Positions 9,725 to 18,200 of a DNA stretch of 36,110 nt are shown here, in pieces. Location of the stretch: assembly GCA_964459305.1 (NCBI GenBank), contig CAYWNA010000125.1, positions 1-36,110 on the forward strand. The letters run 5' to 3'. Every line of letters begins with the position of its first letter. Within the stretch, counting starts at the first letter, position 1. The position numbers were made by a program, and so were the translations under genes. The notes beneath the pieces are model-generated. The model had not been told where the DNA came from. It was given only the letters and a program-made list of their open reading frames with translations, and did not search any database. Source of the DNA: CAYWNA01 sp964459305 (GTDB lineage Bacteria > Planctomycetota > Planctomycetia > Pirellulales > Pirellulaceae).

Positions 9725-10591
9725 CTACAACGAACAGGCGGTCGTCGCACGGCCGGACGCACCCGGACGACAGACAAACAGGCTGCCGGCCAAGGGGTGG
9801 GATCGAAGCGAAGCGTCATCTTCTCCGACCGTTGCGGTCGTGATGTAGAGTTCGTCGAGGTTCTCGCCGCCGAACCAACAGGCCGTGGTCTTGGCGGCGG
9901 GCACGGAGATCTTTTCTAACGACCGTCCCGTATCGGGGTCGATGCAATGCACTCCATAGCCGCCCCAGAATGCGACCCAGAGACGTCCCTCGGTGTCGAT
10001 CGTCATTCCGTCAGGCACGCCAGTCTCGCCCTCGGGCACCCGCGCCACCGTTCGGCGTCCGCTGATCGTGCCCGAGTCAGGGGCCCAATCGAAGACGTCG
10101 ATTGCTTCGGTGCGCGAGTCGATATAGTAAAACCGGCCTCGGCGTTCGTCCCAACACAGGCCGTTCGAGACGCGTATGCCGGTGAGCATCTCCGTTACCT
10201 CGAAACCCAAGCCGATTCGAAAGAGACTGCCCGTAGGCTCGTCGCGACCCATCGTGCCCACCCAAAATCGTCCTTGCGGATCGCACTTGCCGTCGTTGAA
10301 ACGATTGACGATGCGCTTGTCCGCCGGCCAGGGCAGCCGTTCGGTGACTTGGCTCTCAGGATCGAAAGCACACAAGCCCGACTCCTGCGCAAGAGTGAAT
10401 CCACCGCTGGCGCGGGGCACGACCGTGCCGGTCTTCTCGTTCAACACGAACGACTGCTTGCCATTGGTCGCGGGCGCGTAGATGTGCAACCGTGGCGCGT
10501 CGATATCGACCCAATACAGAGAACCTCTCCACCAGATGGGGCCTTCGCCCAGTTCCGATCGTATCTCCCAAACAACTTCGGCTTCGATCAC
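9725..10591 (-). CDS. SMP-30/gluconolactonase/LRE family lactonase
   Basis: A 288-residue six-bladed beta-propeller hydrolase of the SMP-30/regucalcin/gluconolactonase family, which opens sugar lactones using a bound divalent metal. The GTG at 10591 is taken as start: GGGAGGTG lies five bases upstream, and the resulting MIEAEVVWEIRSELGEGP matches the usual family N-terminus, whereas the longer frame adds unrelated residues. Metal ligands are visible: Glu15 in LGEGP, Asn143 in VSNGLCWD and Asp194 in PDGMTID; the substrate-loop motif RFNDGKCDPQGRFWVGTM is present. There is no signal peptide, so it is cytoplasmic. It lies 67 bp upstream of the fusion hydrolase on the same strand and could serve catabolism of released sugars. 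Confidence 0.9.
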   Translation of the reverse strand: MIEAEVVWEIRSELGEGPIWWRGSLYWVDIDAPRLHIYAPATNGKQSFVLNEKTGTVVPRASGGFTLAQESGLCAFDPESQVTERLPWPADKRIVNRFNDGKCDPQGRFWVGTMGRDEPTGSLFRIGLGFEVTEMLTGIRVSNGLCWDERRGRFYYIDSRTEAIDVFDWAPDSGTISGRRTVARVPEGETGVPDGMTIDTEGRLWVAFWGGYGVHCIDPDTGRSLEKISVPAAKTTACWFGGENLDELYITTATVGEDDASLRSHPLAGSLFVCRPGASGRATTACSL

Positions 10592-10595
10592 AGTA

Positions 10596-10603
10596 CACCT
10601 CCC
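10596..10603 (-). promoter_or_regulatory. Ribosome binding site fixing the lactonase GTG start
   Basis: GGGAGGTG on the minus strand, a near-perfect Shine-Dalgarno sequence five bases before the GTG at 10591. It decides the start in favour of the 288-residue form. Confidence 0.8.
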
Positions 10604-10674
10604 TTCGACGTTCTGCGGTTTCTTGTTTGATATTCTGCGGTTCAGCGCATCACCCCGCAATGGCTACGGGCCTA

Positions 10675-11151
10675 CTACACCGCACAGTCCGGAGGGACCA
10701 ACTGGATATCAATGCCGCCCGAAACCAGGAGGGACGAACCGGTGATGTTGCCGGCTTTCGACGAGGCGAGAAAGGCCGCCGCCTCGCCGATGTCTTCCGG
10801 GCTGGATTCCTTGCCCAAGGGGACGTTCTTCCAGCGTCTTTCTTTGATTTCTTCCGGAAGCGTGTCCCAGCGTTCGGTATAGATATATCCCGGTACAACG
10901 CAGTTCACCCGGATTTGGTGCTCGGCCAGTTCCACGGCGATCGCACGGGTTAGGCTTTCCACCCCGCCTTTCGAGGCGATATAGGCGGCGCGGTCGCCCA
11001 GAGCACGTTCGGACGTGTTCGAGCCGATGTTGACGATGGCCCCACCGCCTCGGACGATCATTTGCTTGGCCGCATACTGGGCACACAGGGCATACCCGCG
11101 AAGATTTACAGCCAGCACTTCGTCGCGGCCTTGATGGATTGACCGGTTCAT
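10675..11151 (-). pseudogene. N-terminally truncated short-chain dehydrogenase (SDR)
   Basis: About 150 residues matching the C-terminal two thirds of a classical SDR: VLAVNLRGYALCAQYAA, a GAIVNIGSNTSE strand with the catalytic Ser region, Tyr-x-x-x-Lys in AAYIASKGG, then RVNCVVPGYI and the usual TGSSLLVSGG end. The N-terminal NAD(P)-binding TGxxxGxG half is absent. The open frame reaches back only to a TAA about 23 codons before the ATG at 11151, and that short leader (PSAPEALAFKQ) is not SDR-like. A deletion therefore joined the SDR body to unrelated sequence. Without the cofactor site the product would be inactive. Its 3' end lies 83 bp before the lactonase start. Confidence 0.8.
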
Positions 11152-11476
11152 TGCCCCGGCCTGCTTGAACGCGAGCGCCTCTGGCGCCGAAGGGCCCCCG
11201 TAGTCCTTGCAGTTGCCTTACACCGTGTAGCCGAGGTCGAGCGTCTGGGAACCGTTTTAGTTTGCCGTTCTCGTACGAGTCAGTGTATGCTCCCCCAAGC
11301 TGGAGCGGCAATGACTTATAATGACATTTGCATGATATATTTGGACGAGATTCCCTACGATCGAGTTCCCGGTTGCACCTGTCATCGTGGTCGAAACGCG
11401 GATACGCGAAAACGCACCGGTCGAATCGCCACTCTGACGCGTTCACGGGGACATCGGGCGCGGAATGAAGGTCGTG

Positions 11477-11566
11477 TCATTTGTCTGGTTGCGCCAGTGG
11501 GCGGCGGTGCTCGGTCAGGACATCGCGGGAGTTCGGATCTCCGAAGTGGGCGTAGGCGTTTTTCAC
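11477..11566 (-). pseudogene. Ghost of a sulfatase C-terminal tail
   Basis: A 29-residue frame whose core RDVLTEHRRPLA is almost identical to the tail of the large sulfatase fusion (RDVLTEHRRRLATW, residues 440-453 there). It continues a GDPxxRDV context typical of sulfatase C-termini and then stops. The nucleotide sequences of the two places are also similar. It is best read as the last scrap of a deleted paralogous sulfatase gene that once lay upstream of the SDR. The rest of 11152-11665 shows nothing recognisable. Confidence 0.55.
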
Positions 11567-11665
11567 TGTTCAGGTGCAGGTGCCATTGTTTCCGTCGTGT
11601 GACCATTGTATCGTTGTGGCATGGCGTGCCGATGCCATTCAGACTCGTTACGGAGATGCACCGAC

Positions 11666-12397
11666 GTGAAGATCTTGACTTACAACTTGCGGTTCGGCCG
11701 TGCGGGCAAAAGCCACTGGTCGAGGGTGCTGGAGGAAGTCGATCCAGACATCTTCTTGACACAGGAATCGTATCCACCGAATCCGCAGCTTTCGCCGTTT
11801 CTTGACGGAGGGCTGCACTATCACGCCTCATGGTCGCCTGTGGGCAAGCAACACTTCGGCAGCGCCGTCTACGTCAAAGGCCGCAAGTCCTCCAAACTCG
11901 ATTTGCAGCACTTCGATGGCAATGTCGTCGGCGTCGATGTGCCTGAATTTGCATGGCCCAATCCAGAAGGATGCAGGCTTCGCATCTTCAGCATTCACGC
12001 ACCTGATAAAGGCGGATATCACCAAGCAGTTCATTCGATCCTTGACGGGATAGTCGAAGTTAGGGACGGATGCGATCTGGTGATTGGCGGCGATTTCAAC
12101 ATGACCATCAGTGAACCGCACGAGCCGGAACCTCGCCGGACCTGCGAAGCCGACCTGGCCATTCAGGCTCGTTTGCGTGACGAATTTGGCTTGATCAACT
12201 GCTGGCAGACCGTCCATCCCGACAAGCCGCTGGCCCAAACTCTCCGGTTGAGCGAAAACAAGGAAACGCCGTACCACTGCGACGGGATCTTCGTTCCGGC
12301 ATCCTGGGAGGAACGGTTGCAGAGGTGCATGGTGATGTCAGACGACGAGTGGGACAAGATGAGTGACCACAACCCGGTCATGGCCGAATTCGAATAG
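11666..12397 (+). CDS. Endonuclease/exonuclease/phosphatase (EEP) family hydrolase
   Basis: A 243-residue metal-dependent phosphoesterase of the EEP (DNase I-like) fold. The GTG at 11666 is preferred: it yields MKILTYNLRFG at the very N-terminus, as in family members, while the longer frame adds a Cys-rich leader of unlikely coding value. CGGAG lies upstream. Signature residues are Asn7 in TYNLRF, Glu34 in LTQE, His111, GGDFNM with Asp143 and Asn145, and SDHNP with Asp234 and His235, so the active site is complete. There is no signal peptide. Substrate could be a nucleic acid, phospholipid or phosphoinositol; the sequence does not decide. Confidence 0.85.
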   Translation: MKILTYNLRFGRAGKSHWSRVLEEVDPDIFLTQESYPPNPQLSPFLDGGLHYHASWSPVGKQHFGSAVYVKGRKSSKLDLQHFDGNVVGVDVPEFAWPNPEGCRLRIFSIHAPDKGGYHQAVHSILDGIVEVRDGCDLVIGGDFNMTISEPHEPEPRRTCEADLAIQARLRDEFGLINCWQTVHPDKPLAQTLRLSENKETPYHCDGIFVPASWEERLQRCMVMSDDEWDKMSDHNPVMAEFE

Positions 12398-12471
12398 ATC
12401 AGCCAACGAGATTCGAGAACTCCGTTGGTCAAAACCCACCGCACTGAAACTCCGTTGGCGTGGAGCAAGGG

Positions 12472-12585
12472 ATGTTAGCCGAATTGGAGTTCGACACCCT
12501 GGTGCGCAAGGCCGACTATCCGGGAACGGAAATGGTTCCAGCCGACGCAGCTTTGCTCAGCTTGTTGGCACTCAAACGCAACTGA
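12472..12585 (+). pseudogene. Probable transposase N-terminal scrap
   Basis: A 37-residue frame with MVPADAALLSLLALK, resembling the N-terminal region of DDE transposases of an IS4/IS1634-like type (from memory of the motif; not tested). The frame ends in TGA that overlaps the ATG of the next gene (TGATG). No inverted repeats or remaining transposase domains are seen nearby. A direct repeat AACTCCGTTGG occurs just upstream at 12418 and 12448. It may equally be a chance frame. Confidence 0.35.
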
Positions 12586-13088
12586 TGGACACGAACGCCA
12601 AAATCGTCCTGACCAGTGCCATAGTCTCCGTGATCAGCCTCCTGGCGACGATCTTGTTCTCAGTCTGGGCGGCAATATCCGCGGGCCGCTCGCGAAAGAT
12701 AGCCTTGGGCGAAGCCGAGAGTACGATACGCGCAGACATCCAACGTACAAGACAGGTCGTGGGTGCGTTGGCTATTCAAATCGCGGCGGCCTACGATGGC
12801 AAGCGTTCAGATCAACTTCGTGCCGAAGACAAGAGGAGAATCGAACCGCTTGAACTCGCCTTCAAAGAAGTAGTTGAAGATCGCCTGAACGCGCATGAAG
12901 CAGCGTGCTCTCGATATAGAGACAACAAGATTGATCGGGAACGCTTCAAGAAAACGTACTTCGACGACGTAGGGAACCTCTGTCGGAGCAAGGATGACAT
13001 TCACAAGGAGTTCCTGCACCCAGCGGATGTCTCTCGATTCCAGAACATATGGTTCGTCTATCGAGAGTGGCATATTCGCGAGACATGA
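12585..13088 (+). CDS. Small single-span membrane protein, unknown
   Basis: A 167-residue protein with one N-terminal transmembrane segment (about residues 7-32: VLTSAIVSVISLLATILFSV) followed by a charged, probably helical cytoplasmic body rich in Arg, Glu and Asp. There are two Cys residues in the C-terminal third but no motif I recognise. The ATG at 12585 overlaps the stop of the preceding scrap and lacks a good Shine-Dalgarno sequence, so the start is uncertain. Composition and absence of stops support coding. Function unknown. Confidence 0.55.
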   Translation: MDTNAKIVLTSAIVSVISLLATILFSVWAAISAGRSRKIALGEAESTIRADIQRTRQVVGALAIQIAAAYDGKRSDQLRAEDKRRIEPLELAFKEVVEDRLNAHEAACSRYRDNKIDRERFKKTYFDDVGNLCRSKDDIHKEFLHPADVSRFQNIWFVYREWHIRET

Positions 13089-13406
13089 AGCTGCAGACTC
13101 GCGAGATTGGACGGCAGCTATCGTTCTCCTTCACGCCAGAGCAGGCGACCGTCGTCACGGCCTTCTTTGTCTTCGTCTGTTCAGGAAACACCTGTCTCAG
13201 GCGCTTCAGGTACTAAACATCCGACTTGCTCGAACCTCTGTCCCCGGTCTCGACTGCTTGCTGTCTACGGAAGGTTGTCTCATGCGAGCCACCGCCAGGC
13301 GTGGCGAGTCATCGAATGGCGTGTACAATTGGCGTAAGCTCTGGTGCTCGCATCCGGAGGATGCCGTTTGGATAACACAACAAATACTCTTTGGCAGGAT
13401 TCGACA
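13089..13406. other. Gene-free stretch
   Basis: Nothing recognised on either strand. It presumably holds the promoter of the sulfatase gene that follows. Confidence 0.4.
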
Positions 13407-15011
13407 ATGAATACCAATTGCGCTCGGCTAATGCTTGCCCTCTGTCTCGCTCTCGTGGTCGCTCCGGCGATGGCGGCAGAACGTCCGAATATCCTCTTCA
13501 TCTTCACCGACGATCACGCGCCGCATGCGATTGGTGCCTACGACGGTTGGTTGAAGTCGGTCAATCCGACTCCGAATATCGACCAATTGGCGACTCAAGG
13601 CATGGTATTCGAAAACAGCTTCTGTACCAACTCGATCTGCGGGCCAAGCCGAGCCGTCATTCTGACCGGAAAACATAGCCACAGAAATGGCTTCATGAAC
13701 AATGGCAATAACTTCGACGGCGACCAGCAGACGTTTCCGAAATTGCTCCGCAAAGCGGGATATCAGACGGCCTTCTATGGCAAATGGCACCTCAAGAGCA
13801 CTCCGCAAGGCTTCGACGAGTGGAAAGTCTTGCCAGGACAGGGGCTCTATTACAATCCTGATTTCCTGACGCCGAATGGACGGATTCGTGTCGATGGCTA
13901 CTGCACCGATATCGTCACCGACATGGCGGCCGAGTGGCTGAAACAGAAGCGTGACCCGGATCGTCCCTTCGTGCTGATGTGTCAGCACAAGGCACCGCAC
14001 CGGAACTGGATGCCGGCGTTGCGTCATTTGCATTTGTATGACGACATCGATATTCCGGAACCGGCGACTCTGTTCGACCGGTGGGAAGACAACGCTCCAC
14101 CCGCTCGGTACCAGGAACTCGAAATCGATCGGCATATGGATCTCAATTACGATCTGTTCGTCGATCTGACGCCGGACTTCGCAGGAGCACCCTCACAGAA
14201 GCGGCAAGATCAATCTGCTTGGCGGAACATGAAGCGAATGTCACCCGAGCAATTGAAGGCATGGCGCGCTGCGTATGGTCCCAAAGGCAAAGCGTTTCAC
14301 GCGGCGAATCTGAAAGGCAAAGATCTGGTTCGATGGAAGTTCCAGCGCTATGCCAAAAACTACTTGCGCTGCGTGCGGGGCGTTGACGAAGGTGTCGGCC
14401 GCTTGATGCATGTCCTGGAAGAAACGGGGCTGGCCGACAATACGGTCGTCATCTACTGCTCGGACCAGGGATTCTACATCGGTGACCACGGCTGGTATGA
14501 CAAACGCTGGATGTACGAAGAGTCGCTGAAGATGCCCTTCATCGTCAAATGGCCGGGTGTTACGAAACCCGGCTCACGCAGCCAACTCATGGTTCAGAAC
14601 TTGGATTATGCGGCCACTTTCCTGGCGATGGCCGGAGCGGCGATTCCCAGCGACATCCAGGGCGCCTCGTTGGTTCCCCTGCTGAGAGGCGAAACGCCGG
14701 CCGATTGGCGGAAGAGCATCTACTATCACTACTACGAATACCCCAGCGTCCACATGGTGCCGCGGCATTACGGCATTCGCACCGAACGCTATAAGCTGAT
14801 GCACTTCTATGAATTCGACGAATGGGAATTCTACGACCTGAAGAGCGATCCCGAAGAACTCACGAATCTCTACAGCGATCCCGAATACGCGGCTCGAATC
14901 CAACAGACGAAGCGTGCCCTTCGGGAACTTCGCACTCACTATGCAGACGACAGCGACGTGTCTCTGAAGCCAGCCGAATGGCGTGCCAGGTACCGTCAAC
15001 CTCTGCAATAG
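13407..15011 (+). CDS. Secreted S1-family sulfatase (S1_11-like)
   Basis: A 534-residue exported sulfatase. The ATG at 13407 gives a signal peptide (about 1-24, ending AMAAERP). The formylglycine motif CGPSR has Cys78, in the setting NSICGPSRAVILTGKHSHRN; that wording is typical of the S1_11 subfamily, which contains N-acetylglucosamine-6-O-sulfatases acting on glycosaminoglycans. Calcium and active-site elements TDDH (34-37), GKWHLK and CSDQGFYIGDHGW are all present, as is the usual C-terminal domain ending in a YDLKSDPEELTNLY block. It removes sulfate esters from a polysaccharide in the periplasm or outside. The subfamily assignment is from motif memory. A 25-bp hairpin repeat follows the gene. 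Confidence 0.92.
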   Translation: MNTNCARLMLALCLALVVAPAMAAERPNILFIFTDDHAPHAIGAYDGWLKSVNPTPNIDQLATQGMVFENSFCTNSICGPSRAVILTGKHSHRNGFMNNGNNFDGDQQTFPKLLRKAGYQTAFYGKWHLKSTPQGFDEWKVLPGQGLYYNPDFLTPNGRIRVDGYCTDIVTDMAAEWLKQKRDPDRPFVLMCQHKAPHRNWMPALRHLHLYDDIDIPEPATLFDRWEDNAPPARYQELEIDRHMDLNYDLFVDLTPDFAGAPSQKRQDQSAWRNMKRMSPEQLKAWRAAYGPKGKAFHAANLKGKDLVRWKFQRYAKNYLRCVRGVDEGVGRLMHVLEETGLADNTVVIYCSDQGFYIGDHGWYDKRWMYEESLKMPFIVKWPGVTKPGSRSQLMVQNLDYAATFLAMAGAAIPSDIQGASLVPLLRGETPADWRKSIYYHYYEYPSVHMVPRHYGIRTERYKLMHFYEFDEWEFYDLKSDPEELTNLYSDPEYAARIQQTKRALRELRTHYADDSDVSLKPAEWRARYRQPLQ

Positions 15012-15094
15012 GCTGTTCAACGAACGCACCGCGGTCGCTCAACGGCTGAAAACCGCCATGGATCGCTGGAATGATGTGAGGGTAGATAGTTGTG

Positions 15095-15205
15095 GGCGAG
15101 CGGCAGATGAGAATTTACGCGTGGGATAGGCTTCCAGCCTGTCGGGCAACACCATCGACAGGCTGGAAGCCTATCCCACGGGTAAGAGAATTACCGCCGC
15201 TCGCC
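15095..15205. repeat. Symmetric hairpin (REP/MITE-like) repeat
   Basis: Perfect 25-bp inverted arms at 15120-15144 and 15156-15180 (core GGATAGGCTTCCAGCC) around an 11-base loop. Outer arms of about 10 bp (GGCGAGCGGC at 15095 and its complement ending at 15205) are placed exactly symmetrically about the same centre, with an unpaired stretch between. It lies between the sulfatase and the HzsA-like gene and would form a strong hairpin in RNA, so it may also end transcription. There is no U-tract, and the two-tier symmetry suggests a dispersed palindromic element rather than a plain terminator. Confidence 0.8.
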
Positions 15206-15258
15206 TTGCGACCCTGTTTTGGCCCGACCGGCCATTTTGCTCGAAAGAGGTAACGCGG

Positions 15259-18200
15259 ATGCGATACCGTCTGTTGATGAACGCGACCATTCTGGCGGTG
15301 CTGGCGATCAACCCGACAGCCATGGTCTGCGCGGAAGAGGGTGGCAGCGATGTCGACCGGCTGATTGCTCGAAAGGCGCAACAGGATCGCGAAGCCCGGC
15401 AACAGCAGCTTCAGCAAGTCCGGGAGTGCTGCGTCGTGTTGGGCACGTGGCACGCCATCGGGCCGTTCAAACACGAGCAATACGGCCACGCCCCGGATAG
15501 CCTCGCTTTCCCGTATGATGTGGAGCGGGACGTGTTGGCGGCGGGGCGGCGCTCGGCGGATCTGAATAAGAGCTACCAGGCACAACGCTTTCCGGGAATG
15601 GTGGAGACAGAGCGCCGTTGGCGGGAGCATCCGGAGTGGATCGACGGCTATCGGCATCTCTTGCTGCGGGGTCCGGCTCCGGCGCGCGGCGAGGCCGTCT
15701 ATCTCTATCGGACAATCTCGTGCCGAAAAGCAACCACGCTCGCCATGCGTGTCTATGCCGAAGACTACATTGCCGCGTGGCTGAACGGGCGTGATTTGGG
15801 AAGGGCGGACCGGGGTTCATGGACGGCCAGCCGCTTCCCATCGGCCCTGTGCATTGATCTGCCGCTGGAGCAAGGCGAAAACCGCCTGTTGATCAAGGTC
15901 GCCAGCCTCTGCGGTATGCACGGATTCGCATTCTCGCTGGAGGGGCTCACACCAAGCCACGAGTTGGAACCCGGCCAATGGGATTCTTCGATCTGCCGCG
16001 AAGCATCGGCGAGCAACTTTTCGCGCCAACATCAGCCACTGACGTGCGAGCAACCAGCGTCCGTAACGTATCCCCAAAACGAATCCCTGACGGATTGTAT
16101 CGCCTCCATTGCCCGTGCCTTGGAGCTGCGCGTTGAAGAAGTATCGCCAATTCTGGCAGAAATTCAGCCCAGCCGGCTCGCGGAACTGGCGCGAGAAGCG
16201 ACCGACCACGCCGACGCCCTGGCTCGGCTCAGGGTGTTTCGCTTCGAGATTACGATGACACCGATGTTCGATCCGCCGTCCTCGGTCATGGCCGAGGAGA
16301 TGGAGCGTCGTTTCGAGGATTCGCCCGGCGGGCACGACTACGTGACCGCATTGAGCGACCTGCGGCCGGCAGTCGAGGCCGCGCTGGAACAGGTGGACCA
16401 GGGGCGACCGGGCGCCGCGGCGGCCGGTCTCGCGGCTTATGATCGTTTGGAGACGATGTGGCGAAGCGAGGCTGCGAAGCTCTCCCCAATCCTGTTCATC
16501 CGCCGGCCATACGTGCGCGTCGACGCCCGGGCGCCGTACTCGTGCGAAGGTTCGACCCCGTCGGCCATTTGTCTCTTCGATCCGGCCACACCGAGCGAAC
16601 CTGCCCGTGTCGTGTTTGAGGAGCCGGGCACGGCGATCTACGACATGTGCTTAGGCCTTGACGCAAACAGCATCTATTTCTCGGCCAAGCGACCGCAGGC
16701 CGAAGGCGGCTGGCACATTTACCGCGTCGGCCTTGACGGAAGCGGTTTGACGCAGATTACCCATGGGCCCTGCAATGACATCAGCCCGTGCGCGCTGCCG
16801 GGTGGTCAATTGGCCTTCGTCTCCACGCGGGACCAGAACTGGGTCACCTGCGCGCCGCGCAAGGCGGCACACCTGTTTCTCGCCGCCGCGGACGGGAGCG
16901 AACTCCGCAAAGCCTCTGCCAACATCGACAGCGATCACACGCCGCGGCTGCTGGAGGACGGGCGGATCCTGTTCACGCGATGGGACTATGGAGTCGAGAA
17001 GAACGTGTTCGCACGACACGCACTGTGGACCGTCAATTCCGACGGCACCGGCATGCAGCTGTTCGCCGGCAACACGATCGAGGACCCCGCGGGATTCTGG
17101 AAGGGTCGCCAAGTGTCCGGACGACCGGTCGCGGTCTGCGTGTTCGGGCCTCACCACACACACCAATCGGGCATGATCGGGTTAGTGTGGAACCAGCGAG
17201 GCACCGAAGCACCGCGGGGCGAAGGGTTCCGGTTTATTACCAACGAGATCCCTTCCTATGCCGACACCACCTTCGCGTTCGGTTACGAAGATCCCTATCC
17301 TTTGAATGAACGCCTATTCCTGATGACGTACGGAGGCGATGGCAACCGCAAGGCCCGCCTCTACCTGCTCGACGACCGCGGCAATCGCCGATGTCTGTAC
17401 GAGGCCGCTGGCTCCTTGGGCTGCTATCACCCGCTACCCCTGGATCCTGCTCCGCATCCGGTGGCCCGGGTCGCCCGCACCACGCCGCATACTTGGTCCT
17501 ACCGCGACCCGTTCCAGCGCAATCTGCAGCCGGACGACTCAGTGACGGCGACGCTGTTCTTGGCGGACGTCCACCGCGGTCTTTCGCCGCACGTGAAACG
17601 CGGAGAAGCGCGGTACCTGCAAATCCTCGAGCAGGTGCCCAAGACCGTAGCGCACGCCCAGGATGCCTGGGGCACCTCGCCGCTGACCGGACGCGGGACC
17701 GTGCACGTGCGACGCCTGATCGGAACCGTGCCGCTGGAACAAGACGGGAGCGCGTGCTTCCTGGTGCCGGCCCTGCGGAGTCTTTCCTTTAACGTGCTTG
17801 ATGCCCAAGGCAAGCTGCTGATGCGGATGGGTGCCGACGCTAGTTTCATGCCCGGCGAACAGCGTGGATGTGTGGGGTGTCACGAGGTGAACGAGGGCGG
17901 CTACCCGGCTCCTTTCTCCGTTGTACCATCGGTCAGCAAAACGCGACTTGCCATACCCGATCGGCCCGACTGGGGTACCGCCGGGCTGATCGACTATCAG
18001 CGCGTCGTCCAGCCCATCTGGGACCAGTACTGCGTGTCCTGTCACTCGGGCGCGCTCCCGGACGGCGGTGTGGATATGACCGGCGATCGGACACGGTATT
18101 TCTGTGCCAGCTACGACAACCTCGTCGAGCGGGAGTTGGTCGACTATCACAACGTCTTCGCGCTGGAACACGACGAGACGCCCATTAAGGCGATCGGTTC

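Noticed and set aside
15095..15205. Plain rho-independent terminator
   Set aside because: The stem is far longer than usual, has a second concentric arm and no T-run follows, although it may still stop transcription.
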